Assembly: GCA_036250225.1 (NCBI GenBank)
Contig: JAPZLL010000016.1
Coordinates: 310,001 to 374,000 of the forward strand
DNA from: Cercophora sp. LCS_1
Taxonomy: Eukaryota > Ascomycota > Sordariomycetes > Sordariales > Lasiosphaeriaceae
Length of the DNA stretch: 64,000 nt
Reading direction: 5' to 3'
In this document: piece after piece, positions 19,928 through 31,433 of the stretch
Position numbering within the stretch: position 1 is the first letter of the stretch
Layout: each line of letters opens with the position of its first letter
The notes under the pieces: generated by a model
What the model saw: the letters and a program-made list of their open reading frames with translations, nothing else
Databases searched by the model: none
What the model was told of the DNA's origin: nothing
Made by a program: the position numbers and the translations under genes

Positions 19928-21851
19928 ATGACCGAGATTGTAATGAGCCAAACGCCACCGATCCTCCATGGCCCATCGGAGAAGGAGAAGAAATACGATC
20001 GGCAGCTGCGGTTGTGGGCAGCAAGTGGCCAGGCAGCTCTCGAGTCGGCAAATCTTTTGCTAGTGAACTCTGGGTCTGGCGTAGTCGGTGTTGAGACCCT
20101 CAAGAACCTTGTGTTACCTGGTGGGTGATAACCGCATGGTTTCCCTGCGCTGCGAGACCGCCTCCCTGCTAACTGGCTGCTCCAGGCATTGGTCGGTTTG
20201 CCATTTACGATGATGCGATAGTCGATGACGCCGACTTGGGCGTCAACTTCTTCCTGGATTCGGATAGTCTGGGGAAGCCCCGCTCGGAGTGCTTGACAGA
20301 GCTTCTTGTGGAGCTTAACCCCGAAGTTCAAGGTGCCTGGTACCCAAAGGAGGGGGTAGGAGGATACATGATAGCTTCATATCTACAGGTACATACGCTG
20401 ACTCTGGGGATAGGATGCTACCTCGCTTGAGGCTCTCCTCGCCACCTCGTCTGTGTTCACCGCGATCATGTACACATTTCCCATCACGCCGGAGCGCCTC
20501 TCGCTCCTCGAGGCGTATGGCCAGCAGCACAAGACGCCGTTAGTTGCAATACACTCGGCTGGGTTTTATTCTTATTTTAGAATCCACCTACCGGGGGCGT
20601 TCCCGATCGTCGATACACATCCAGACGAAACGGCCACAACTGATCTGCGTCTCCTCACTCCGTGGCCGGAGCTCTTGGAGTTTGCCAGAGGCATGACAGA
20701 GAACATCGACAGCTTGGACCCATACGAGCATGGCCACCTACCCTACGTTGTCATACTGTTGCATTACCTTGACGCATGGAGAGACTCGCACGGGGGCTCC
20801 TATCCCTCCACTTACAAGGAAAAGACCGAGTTTAGGAAAATTGTCCAGGCCGCGGCGCGAGCCGACAATACCGAGGGTGGCGAGGAGAACTTTGATGAGG
20901 CGGCAGCGGCGGTTCTGAAGACTGTTGTACCCCCATCCTTGCCGTCGGGGCTCAGGGAGGTGTTCGACTACGAACCCAGTGAACCGGTAGGTCATGGTGG
21001 CTTGGCTTCAGGGATATGGGCACGCTGCTCGGTTGGCTCTGACACCTTTTTGATAGCTCGAGGAGAGGTCCAGCTTTTGGATTATCGCAGACGCCATCAA
21101 GTCCTTCTACGCGAAGCACAAGGCATTGCCACTGCGGGGCAATGTCCCAGACATGAAAGCACAGTCCAAGATTTACATTCAGCTCCAGAACATCTACAAG
21201 GCCAAGGCTCGCCAGGATGCCGCCGAGGTCCTAGCTACAGCTCAGGCGATAGTCCCTGACCGACAGTTCGAACCTGCAGAGGTGGAGCTTTTCTGCAAGA
21301 ACGCGCCCTTTGTCAAGCTTATCAACGCGACAAGAGGGGGAAACAGTGCGAGTGTCAGCAGAGCTGACCGCCTGAGGGACGTCACAGGTAAGTTTCTGTC
21401 GCTGATCCTCGTGGTGTGTGGTATCGCGCCGGCCCGCCTGAAGGTCATAAGAAGCAAAAAGGGAAAACGATGAACTGACACGACCCTCTTTTTTGCCACA
21501 GCCCAGGAAATAGCAAATGACGAGACCGCAGACGTGACGCTGATGCCTCTGTCACTGCTGCCCATCTACCTGGCCCTGCAGTCAACAGCGCACGTGGCCT
21601 CGGCCAGCGCAGACGAGATCCTAGCTGAGATAGTAAAGGTGGTACCGAATGCCAATGAGAACGAAAGGGTACTCAGTACTGCTCAGGAGGTGGCGCGTGC
21701 CGAAGGGGGCGAGCTGCACAATGTTGCAGCCTTGACGGGTGGTATGGTGGCTCAGGAGATGATCAAGATCATCACCAAGCAGTACATCCCGATCGACAAC
21801 ACGTGCATCTTTGACGGAATCGCTAGCCGATGCCAAGTTCTACGCTTATGA
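19928..21851 (+). CDS. ula1: NEDD8-activating enzyme E1 regulatory subunit (Ula1/APP-BP1/AXR1 family)
   Basis: Five exons (19928-20120, 20186-20355, 20414-20986, 21057-21387, 21502-21851) encode 538 residues, typical for the family. The N-terminus has KEKKYDRQLRLWAASGQAAL and LLLVNSGSGVVGVETLKNLV, the half-E1 Rossmann start. VDDADLGVNFFLD, ITPERLSLLEAYG and the C-terminal GGMVAQEMIKIITKQYIPID are also characteristic. Ula1 pairs with Uba3 to adenylate and transfer Rub1/NEDD8 to Ubc12, which activates cullin-RING ligases; as a regulatory half it lacks the catalytic cysteine. Met at 19943 is an alternative start. Intron 2 (20356-20413) follows the WYPKEG codons. Confidence 0.93.
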
Positions 21852-24800
21852 ACGAGGAGACAAGGTGGAGAGAGCGAAGGCGGGAACGGACGGTTCGTTA
21901 GTCTCAACGAGGGGCAAAACAACGCGCAAGCGCCCGGGATATTCGACGGCAGCATTCTATCTTTGCTATTCAGTCTCCTGCCTGCCGTATCCCGTCTCCC
22001 CGCTCCATACCGTTTCTCCTTCGCTCTTCCCCGTGGGGTGGCGGGAATTACCTGGGGTTCAAGGCGTGGGCGTCTCTCGGCAAGGAGCCGGATATGACGG
22101 GGACTAGAAAACCCCGGCAAACAGGAAGAGGAGGTGAAGGGAAACGGGAACAATAGCACCCACAACAGATGACAGCAGACGGACAGGAGGACGAGCCAAG
22201 CGGCAGCCAAAAAGTAACTTGCATGGGATTTTGGAAGAGGAATCGATATGAGTGGCTCATGTGTTGATCAGGCTGAGGGGATTTCGGCACTGGCCTTGTG
22301 CAGATCCGGGTTATTTAATCAGGCACTTGGTTTGCGGGCTGAAGGTCTACCAAAATAATGATGGGGACGGGACAAAAAGTTGGAGAAAAAGGAGACACCC
22401 CAGCCAGTCAACACCAATTCACGATGAACAATGCGGAGAGGGGAAAACTGACGGACCTCAAGATTTGGAGAGGGACGACAATCAGAGTCAACTTCTCGGC
22501 ACCGGTACCGTTTTTCATAACCGTCTTTTCCTTGCTACAGTCGTCGGGGTCGACAAGCCGGACATTGGCCTGTGTATCCTAGGTACGCAAAAAGTGGGTA
22601 AAGTAGGTTACATAGGAGAATCGGATCTCGGGCTACGCTACCCAACCCCTTAGATAAGGTACCATCGTGGGGTTACCAGTGCCAACATCCGGACCGCAGA
22701 GCCTTTCTGAAGCCGTGGCTGCAAGATTTTTATTCTCCGCACTCTTGCAGGCACACAGACGTTGATACTACCTCTCTTAGCCTACACCCCCTTGGGTCGA
22801 CGTTCGGGGCGTCTGGTTCTTCGGACCGTAGGTCCTCGATGGAACCTTGAGAATCTCTCTGGCGCGCGCCTGCAGTAGCGTGCTCATGACATCTGTATTT
22901 GTCCAGAATGAAGGCAGTGATTCAATGAACATATGAGTCCCTGGCGTGACCGGGGGTGGATGCAGGACCTGATGAAAGGGGGAGACGAGGAGAAGACTCC
23001 ATCTGAACCAGAGTTTGAGGATGGTTCTAGGCTGTATCTCGTGGTCACTAGACTATCTTGTGTGTGACAAACTTGTCATTTAGAAATGGGGTTACTGGGT
23101 GCGAGGCTCTCATTGTGCAGCACAAGCAAGGAAGTAAGAAAAAGGGCGAGTCTGGTGATCTTGAGTGGAGGTCGGGTAAGGCTCGGCCGAGGCTCGCTTG
23201 TGAGAAGGCGAGGAGGGGATATCCACATGCTCGCGCAACAAGCCGTCTCGCTGAACAAAAAAGAAAAGTAAGAACGTCAAGAACCAGAGAGGGAGGGCGC
23301 TTGCGCTGGCGGTTGGAGAGAGCACACCGTTGCGTTGGCAGCTTTGCAGGCTCACATTGTTCTAGAAGACTGGATGGGTTGCATTCAGAATACTGCTGAT
23401 GTTACGATGGTGATCGAATTGGCTTTTGGCCCGTCGGAACAGCCGCGCAAATGTTCCTAGGTTACCGTTCCTGTCCATCCCCTGGCCGCAAGAGCTAGGT
23501 AGCGTTCACGACAGTTGGCAGTGGGCCATCGTCCACGGAGGCAGAGAACCTTGGGAGGGCACTGGCAATCGAATTTTGGTTGCCAGGGCAGGCTGCTACA
23601 CCGCAAAGCCTGGTTCATGTCATGTCCAGGAGTCCTTCGGAGACCATGACGGCCCTTCCGTCAACTAGCCCTCCGGAACCATGGGAAGTCCGACCGATGA
23701 CGGCGGTCAAGTCAGAAGAGAGAATATAGAACAGGTTGTCAGTCAGACCACCGAGGTTGGGCTCACCAAGGTGAAACATGCGAATAATTTGAGCAGTCCT
23801 GCGTCATTGACGTCGGCCAATAGCGGAGATATAGGTGGGATGCTGGAGGAGGGAGAGTCGGCTTTGTCGAGATGATAAGGAGCACCAACAGGCCGACTGA
23901 GAGCCGCAGTCTAGCACGTTTCCGATAAGCCGAGCCGGCATTGAGGAGAAACAGGAACGCCGGAAGCTGACGAAGACAACAAAACTTTTCCGGTGTGATT
24001 CGGGGACGGGAGCGAGGGCCGGCCCTGGATCCCAAAGCAAGCAAACCAGGACTGCCCGGGCGACTGTGCACCTCGAGGGCGGAAAGCTGATTACTCGAAA
24101 TGGAAGGTGAGGTGTGGAGCGCCTGGGCATTTCAGATTTCCAAGAGAGTTCTTGTTTGGGGTTTTCCAGAAGACTTCTTCCGGTTGGTCTGCTCGCACGG
24201 ACTGTTGCTTGGAAGGCCAGGGACCAATCCTCGCGGTTCCATTTATTTCAGGGCGGCCAGTCAATGGGCACCGGGACGTCCATGCTGTGTGTGCTCAGGT
24301 CCATGACGTCCGTTATTGGAGCGATGCGTTGGCACGCGCCAGATTGAAAAGATGGATTTCGTAATCGCCGTTGCTGTCCGTCTCCCTGTTCCTGATCTAG
24401 TGTTACGTCGTGGTGTAACAGGACGGCTTGGTGTTCACCGCGGGTCAGCCTGTCAGGTGGTCATCCGCTGTTTAAGCTTTGATGCGGACTTTCCCATCCA
24501 AGGGCCCTCTGGTGAGCCTCAATTCAACTCGCAACAGGAACTAGCGCTTCCCGTCGCGGTCCCGCTCAATGCGCGTGTGCGAGGCAAACGCCGCTTCGGA
24601 CTGCGGCTTGGCCTGTGTGCGGTGCGGGATACCGTCTTCACTCGACCGACGGTCTAATGCCTTCCAGCTCCTCTCCCGTCAGACAGAATGGCCCCAGAGC
24701 AGGATTCCAGACCGCGCTAGACGGCTAGAGATGGATAATAATGGCACACGCGGCTGGGGAACAAAAATTGCTGCTTTGCACATGAACATGTGGGCTGCTC

Positions 24801-25393
24801 GCCAAATTAATTCAGGACGGCTGGGTTAATATACGCGACTCTGCGAGTTGGCCCTCACCTCTACCCGTCACACAGCGAAGGTGTGTGTCGGTGGGATCCT
24901 GAAGACGGGCGTGTGTGTGGCTGGTAGGTTGGCTCGTGGCGCCCCGGCATCGACACGGGAGGGTGGTCAGTCTGCGAGTAATCCGCAGCGGCAAGACAAA
25001 GCGAGCCTCCTCCTTGGGAAGCTGTCGGCTTGATGTCGCCCCCGATAGTCTGGGCTTTGGTTGAAGGGATCTCGCTTCCGAGAAGGCCCATCGTCCGCCA
25101 GGGTTGAAGCCATCGTCGACTCGGGGTTCATCGGCGCAAGGGACTCAATCGAGTCATGGTGTCAAGAATTGGGTCGAGACAATCAATTAATATTCTGTTA
25201 CCCTGTCACGAGTTTTGCTGGTTGGCGTTGATTGCCTGCACGAGTGAATGGTAGGTTGTTTTTCGCCTTTGTGGAGAAAGCTGTTGACAGCTGGGCGCTG
25301 ATCGGGCGCCGGCAGGTGCCAGAGGGGTAGCCACAGCAGGCTTGTCTTCTCTAGCGCCATCGGCTGGGGCTTGGTGGCAGCCGACGGGACCTG

Positions 25394-25455
25394 GCTTAGC
25401 GCGACGAGCTAAGCAACACTTGTGCAGGGGTTGTCGTGTGAACCCTGGGCTAAGC
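25394..25455. repeat. Triple GCTAAGC element (one inverted pair plus one direct copy)
   Basis: GCTTAGC at 25394-25400 and GCTAAGC at 25408-25414 form a perfect 7-bp inverted repeat with a 7-nt spacer. A third copy, GCTAAGC, is at 25449-25455. It sits about 3.6 kb before the regulator ATG. It may be a binding-site array; the binding protein is unknown. Confidence 0.4.
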
Positions 25456-27418
25456 AGAGCCGTTAAGCCACCACAGTCACCTTACCTTCCTCTCCGGTGA
25501 GGTTGACCATAACGGCGCGTTGTGCATCCACACGTCACTGTCTAGAGAGGCCCTCTATCAGTGCAGGATATATTGAAGAAGCTTCGAGAGCAATATAGGT
25601 GCAGCGGTGATCGAACGACGACATGCCTCACCTGCCCCAGTGTCGATTCAGCTAACGTCTGGGCCGGAAGCGAATATAGTTGGAGATTTGTTGTGAGATG
25701 CGATCTGCGAGTCTTGCCTGCCTGCCTACCTGCCCTGCCAAACGAGGCAGTCGAGCCAGCACCAGCACGTCGCTGGGGTCCTGAAGAGGAAATACGACCA
25801 CAGGCACGCGTTGCCGTCATTCCAGGCGCTCATGCAGCTCTGGTTGGACAAGGTAAAGTGTGGGGAAAACAGCTCAGCGTCGATGGCGGGGTGGTGGGGA
25901 GAGACTCCGTCTAGAAACCGTTGGCCTTCTCGGTCCCAACTTCAACCTTGTCCGCACCGGAACGCCTAGACAAACGTGGTATCGCCTTGCGAGACTTGCC
26001 CAGGCGCGCCGTCGCAACATCCACACCATCTCATCTCGCAACGGATGACACGCGCATTGACACAAAGCAAAACGGAATACAGCAGGAGCTAAGGTGGGGT
26101 CGGCAGCGCAATGGAGAAGAGATGCTCTGCGACACCTCAATAAGAGCCGTCTCACACCGTCTCACCTTGGGCCAACCTCAAATATGGCTCCAACGACCTG
26201 CGGCGAGTGGCGGTCGAGTCCAACAATGTCTCGAGCGGTGTGATGGGATTGTGATAGAAATATTTGGAGCTCACCGGAAGCGGGAAAAACTGACGAAGCG
26301 GCTTCCAGAAGGCACGCCTGCTGCTATAGCTATCGTGCTTCTGCTATAACGGCAGCTAGGCCCTGAGTCGGCCAAATCTCGTTTCGTGTTTAAGGTTTTG
26401 GCTGGCCGACCCGCGTCAACACTAACAGACTGGGAGCGGCTTTTCAATCTCGCCTCGCCGTGTCAGCGACGGCAGTCGAATCGACGCGTAGACCTCTCTC
26501 CACCCAAGCGAAGAGATCGACTCCGGCTGCTCGGCCACGGCGCAGCCGGTAATTGCACTACTGCCGTGAGTTTCCTTTGCCACTGTGTAGCGCGAGCAGA
26601 CCTTTGCAGCGCGCTGATGGTCTGACAAGCGTGCCATGGTTCGACAATCCGGAGGGAAACAAACGAGGACGAAAATCGTCACAACAAGATATCGGAAGGA
26701 AACATTGTTGGGACGAAGACACTACGGGCAGCAGGCCGATGTCCTCCGAAGGGTTCGCCCGCGAAGGCACGTTTGAGTCTCAGGTCATGTAGGAGGTGGT
26801 CCTCGAGCGCAGCGCCCGCAGAAACAGAACAGCAGCAGCAGCAGTAACCAGAGCCAAGTTCGCAGCATTTCTGGCAGACGACGGGCGAACCAGTAGCTGG
26901 AGAAACAAACGGTGGAGTCAGAGGCCCTCCGTTCCCTCGACGAGCCGCAGGACCGCACTCTGGAGACGCGGCTCGGCGCAGACCCCTCACGCAGCCCGTT
27001 CAAACCGTTCAGCTCCTTCACAGCGGTCCCCAACAGTCCCCAGTCGAGGGCGCGGATAGATTAAGACGGCCAGTCATGTGCCCCATCCAGGAAGCTGAAA
27101 TCGCCACTGACATATATTTTGTGGTCCCTCGACGCCAAAAGCAGCGGTCTCGAGTCCCTAGGATTCTGATATTGCATAGAGGCGAACAAGTGCAGCAACT
27201 ATTTTGGGGTTGTTTGTTTTTCGAGCTTGAGGGACCAGCGCAAAGAAGACGATATTTGGTCTGGTGTTAGGGCCAGCACAGACGGTCCCGAAGGGCATCT
27301 AAGATGAGTGCCAAATCTGCAGCACTTTCATGCAGTGATGTCGCTTGGTTGTTGAAGGTCGACGGCATCTCCGTCAGGGCAGCCCACCTTGGGCAGCGAC
27401 AGAACCCCCAAACGTCAC

Positions 27419-27489
27419 CCCCGGCACAGTCAACGGTCAGTGTGGGGTCCCCACTCCCGTCCTCCAGCACCCCAGACCCCGGACCCCAG
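27419..27489. promoter_or_regulatory. Cluster of seven CreA/CRE-1-type hexamers (SYGGRG)
   Basis: Matches on either strand at 27419-27424, 27442-27447, 27449-27454, 27462-27467, 27470-27475, 27477-27482 and 27484-27489. Two of them form the perfect palindrome GTGGGGTCCCCAC (27442-27454). The last three are a tandem heptamer (CCCCAGA, CCCCGGA, CCCCAGA). SYGGRG is the established CreA site for carbon catabolite repression. The cluster is about 1.55 kb before the ATG of the Zn2Cys6 regulator. Binding is inferred; simple tandem repetition explains part of it. Confidence 0.45.
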
Positions 27490-28778
27490 ACTTGCCTGCT
27501 TCTGCGCGCGCTTTCACAGTCACCCCTGTCAAAGTGATCGGAGATGGCGCGCGAGGATCTTGCGAGCGACTGGGGAGTGGAAGGAAAGGACGTTGGGGCC
27601 GACGGTCCCCCTTCCCAAAAATCCACCACCCACTCAGCGCTGGAGGCCAGAGCAAGCACCCCACCGCCTCAACGCCCCGATCCCTCATTTCTTGCGATCC
27701 CGCACGTTGGACATCCCCATGCGCCGAAAATCACAGAAGCCGCAGATGCTTCCTCTCGCTTGCTGCTGGCTGGCAGACGATTCGATTCGAGGATGGGATG
27801 GATAAAGAACCCAAGCCTCTTGTCGCCTGCTCTCGGCAGCTCGGCCTGCAGCGCCTCTCGGCTGGCTTCGGTCAAGTGATGCTGCAAGTAATCCCTCCAT
27901 GTAGGGGTTGATGAAGGTGAGGTGAGTGGGCGTTGGTCGCCTTCGGCATCCGATGCCCTTGTCCGCAGCAGCGTCATCAGGAACGTCGGCAAGCTCCAGT
28001 GGACACCGGTACAAGGAGCGTCTCTCGCTGTACGACCAAGTACCTGCAACTCCACGCGTGGCGCCCACGATCCTTGGTTGACGTGCAGCTGGGAGGCCGG
28101 TACGTACACTGATGGCCTGTCGAGCCCGCCATGCACCCCGGCCCTGGTGCTGAAACGAGGCCACAGAGCCATGATCGCTTCGCGGCGAGGTCCACGTCTG
28201 TTCGCCCGCAGCAGCAGCGGGCGGGTGCGCAGGCCGTAACGGGACCCCCAGCGGCGCCTCAGGTCGGGCAACGCAGGTTCACGTTTCCCCAGGCCGGCCG
28301 TCAACCGTGCCACTCTTTCTCCAACGGGCGAACCCTGGCGTGACCTTTACTTGGGCGCATATTAATATGTGTTTTCAGGTACTGCAGCTCGGGCATACCT
28401 GATTGGTGTTATACGCAGAACCACCGTCGTGTGCCTGGCCAAGCTGCCGTTCGCCCACCCCTGCTCGCCGTCCATCCTCGTGGTTTGAACGGCGGCCCTG
28501 GCCCTTGAACACGGCATTGACCACTGCCAGCGTCCGGTTGTGCTGGGCTTGTGAGCATACATTGCCTTCCACACACTCTATATCAACCTTATACTTGACG
28601 AACTATGCTGGGGTCTTAGCTCGATGCACCACGACAAGACCGCCCAGCTTCTAATGTCAGGACGGGCGGGTCATCAAGCTTCTCCACACTCCACACATGG
28701 CGGCCTCGTCGTGCCATCCGACCCTTCCAAATCCCTCTCCCCACACTCGGGAAGCAACTCCATCTCCAACTGCATCCA

Positions 28779-28800
28779 ATGTAGATATATAAATCTACAT
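28779..28800. promoter_or_regulatory. TATA box inside a perfect 8-bp palindrome
   Basis: ATGTAGAT (28779-28786) and ATCTACAT (28793-28800) are exact inverted repeats around a 6-nt centre, and TATATAAA (28786-28793) spans the middle. It is 230-250 bp before the regulator ATG, a sensible TATA position for a leader of about 200 nt. Confidence 0.45.
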
Positions 28801-29029
28801 GCCCTCCCCCATGCCGACTCCCCCGTCACTGCCCACATCGGCCAATATCCCCGCCTTCTTCTGTCTTGATCAGATCATCACCTCCATCTTCGAAGGTCAT
28901 CAGGGTTGATATATACATCATCACTCTTGTGTCTCTCAACACAGGCATCCACTCCCCGGCCGGACCTCCTCGCCGGCCACCCCGCCAAAAACTCGCCATT
29001 CTACCCTTTCACCTCCCTACACACTCATA

Positions 29030-31433
29030 ATGGCGCCGACAATCCCAATTCCCACCCAGGGTGGCATGTTCCACACCTGTATGTACCCAAGACCAAGACC
29101 CACCGGTGATGTGCTAACCGAGAAAAGTCCAAGGCGTCACGCCCAGGAAAGCTTCCACCGATTCGCAGGACAGCGTCAAGTCCAATGGATCGGGGACAGC
29201 GAAGAGAATCACAACACCACACGCCTGTGCTGAGTGCAAGAGGCGAAAGATGTAAGTTCTGCGCGGGAACGTGGCTCAGCTCGACAGCCCCTAACTCAAC
29301 CGCCTTGACAGCCGATGCGATGGCCAACAGCCCTGCGGCCAGTGCCTCTCCAGCCGGGCCCCCAAGAGATGTTTCTACGACAAGCACAGGCAACGGGTGA
29401 TCCCGTCCCGCAAGACACTCGAGGCTCTCTCCCAGTCGCTCGAAGAATGCCGGTCGATCCTCAAGAGGCTATATCCCAACCAGGAGGTTTCGAGCCTGCT
29501 CCCCCTTTCACGACAAGAGCTCCTTAGCCTGCTCGATAGGCCCGTCATTGACACCTCAGTTGGCGGGCTCCCGTCTCCACCACTCAACACATCACCCATC
29601 TCCGAGCTTGAGTCGCCAACAGTCCTGAAGTCCGAAAACCTCTTGGAGCAGATGCCATCCCGAGACACGGAGTGGGACGAGGAGAGGCGAGGGAGGGATC
29701 CCATTCCCGCTGAGGCCGACGATATCAACGCGCTGTCCCTGCCGCTCGATCGCCAGACTTCGTATCTCGGCGCTTCGTCCATCAAGGCCGCCCTCATGGT
29801 CATGCTCAAGGTCCAGCCTGGCCTTCGAAACTCGCTTGCAGCGCCGCTCAACAATGTCGAGATGTCCAACAACTACCCCGTCATCCGCCAGAAGCCTAGC
29901 GCACCAAAGGACGTGCAGCGCATCCCGTGGTCCTGGAAGGGCCAGACGCTCATCGACGCCTACTTCAAGCGCATCCACGTCTTCGTGCCCATGCTTGACG
30001 AGGGCACCTTCCGGGCCGACTACCTTGAGGGACAGCGAACCGATGCGCCATGGCTGGCGCTCCTCAACATGGTCTTTGCCATGGGTAGCATTGCCGCTAT
30101 GAAGTCGGACGACTACAACCACATCAACTACTATAACCGCGCTATGGAGCACCTGCCCATGGATGCCTTTGGCAGCAGCCATATCGAGACGGTGCAGGCT
30201 CTTGCTCTCATTGGCGGATACTACCTTCACTACATCAACCGCCCCAACATGGCCAACGCCGTACTTGGTGCTGCCATCCGCATGGCGACTGCTCTTGGCC
30301 TCCACCGCGAGAGCCTCGCGCAAGGAGGCAGCGGCAGCGACATTGCCATGGCTGAGACGAGGAGGAGGACCTGGTGGAGCTTGTTCTGCCTCGACACATG
30401 GGCCACAACAACCATGGGCCGGCCATCGTTTGGACGATGGGGACCTGCCATCAACATCCGCCCCCCTGAGTTCGGCATCGCAGCGGGTCGCGACTCGTCC
30501 CAGCACGCCGGCATTCTCCCCTTGATTGAGAACATCAAGTTCTGCAAGATTGCCACCCAGATCCAAGACATGCTCGCAATCTCGCCCCTGCTGAGAACCG
30601 AGGACCGCTGCGGCCTCGACAACCAACTCGTCAACTGGTACACCTCGCTACCATGGCTTCTGCGCACAACCGACCCCTGCGCAGAGCCCCTTTACATGGC
30701 GCGCTGCATCATGAAATGGCGCTACCAAAACCTCCGCATGCTTCTCCACCGCCCCGTTCTCCTGTCGCTTGCTAGCTCGGGCCTCAACCCGCACACACAA
30801 GCATGTGACGCCGACCTCGCGGCCATTGAAACGTGCCGCGAGCTCGCCGCGCAGACGATTGAGGACGTTGCGCGCGAGTGGACACGCAACCAGATGAGCG
30901 GGTGGAACGCCGTGTGGTTCCTCTACCAGGCCGCCATGGTGCCGCTGGTCTCCGTCTTTTGGCAGTGGGGCAGCCCGCGCGTGCCCGAGTGGCTCAAGCA
31001 GATCGAGGCCGTCCTCGACCTCCTCGAGGTCATGGAGGAGTGGTCGCTTGCGGCTCGCCGTAGCCGCGAGGTCGTCTGGCGCATGTACGAGGCCAGCCGC
31101 GCCATCCAGGCTCAGCAGGCCGCCCACCGCTCGCAGAGCCCGAGCATGCACCTCACAGGCACCGACAGCATGCTCATGTCGGACGCCGGCCTGCACATGA
31201 GCCCCATCGGCCTCGAGCCCGTCGAGGGCCTCGGCATGATGGGCATGCTCGATCAGGGCGGTCTCTGGGACCTCGACGGCATGTACTGGGGCAGCCAGGC
31301 CGACGCCGCAGCCGCCGCCGAGTTTGCCGCCGGTGGCCCTGGCGCTCACGACGCAATGATGCATATGGACTACGGTCTTATGAGCCAAGCACATCACCAG
31401 GCCGCTATGGACGGCTTCCCGTATGTGCAATAA
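29030..31433 (+). CDS. Zn2Cys6 transcription factor with fungal-specific regulatory domain (COL-26/BglR-like candidate)
   Basis: Three exons (29030-29078, 29128-29251, 29312-31433) encode 764 residues. The second intron splits the DNA-binding domain. Cys50, 53, 60, 66, 69 and 78 (C-x2-C-x6-C-x5-C-x2-C-x8-C) with the KRRKIRCDG core form the binuclear zinc cluster, preceded by a Ser/Thr-rich leader. A linker helix KTLEALSQSLEECRSILKRL follows. The fungal transcription-factor domain spans about residues 250-480 (PWSWKGQTLIDAYFKRIHVF, INYYNRAME, ATALGLHRE, RRRTWWSLFCLDTW, MGRPSF). The tail is rich in Met, His and Ala. From memory the N-terminus resembles Neurospora COL-26/Trichoderma BglR, regulators of glucose sensing and cellulolytic or amylolytic genes; I am only moderately sure. 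It is isolated, with about 7 kb empty on each side. Confidence 0.85.

Larger units (their letters stand above)
21852..29029. other. 7.2-kb gene-poor region upstream of the Zn2Cys6 regulator
   Basis: No ORF here resembles a known family. The longest (minus strand 27669-28313, 214 codons) lies in GC-rich sequence with overlapping ORFs in other frames and looks fortuitous. Regulatory-looking structure is present: three GCTAAGC sites at 25394-25455, a CTGC-rich tract near 25715-25740, a dense cluster of CreA-type hexamers at 27419-27489 with more near 28246, 28287 and 28608, and a TATA-containing palindrome at 28779-28800. The last 200 bp are pyrimidine-rich, as in a fungal 5' leader. The best reading is a long upstream control region with a long leader, possibly with unannotated non-coding transcripts. 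Confidence 0.5.

Noticed and set aside
21266..21276. B-box-like GTTCGAACC as a second tRNA
   Set aside because: It lies in the ULA1 coding exon and lacks an acceptor stem or anticodon arm.
27669..28313. 214-codon minus-strand ORF in the gene-poor region
   Set aside because: Arg/Pro-rich, GC-driven, overlapped by ORFs in other frames on both strands, and without any family pattern or splice support.
29592..30626. 344-codon ORF on the minus strand
   Set aside because: It is antisense to the conserved fungal transcription-factor domain of the Zn2Cys6 gene; its composition follows from the plus-strand codon bias.
30648..31430. 260-codon minus-strand ORF
   Set aside because: Also an antisense shadow of the Zn2Cys6 gene's 3' half.
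29030..31433. XlnR/Xlr1 as identity of the Zn2Cys6 regulator
   Set aside because: The zinc-cluster flanks and the linker (KTLEALSQSLEECRS) do not fit XlnR as I know it; COL-26/BglR is the better candidate.
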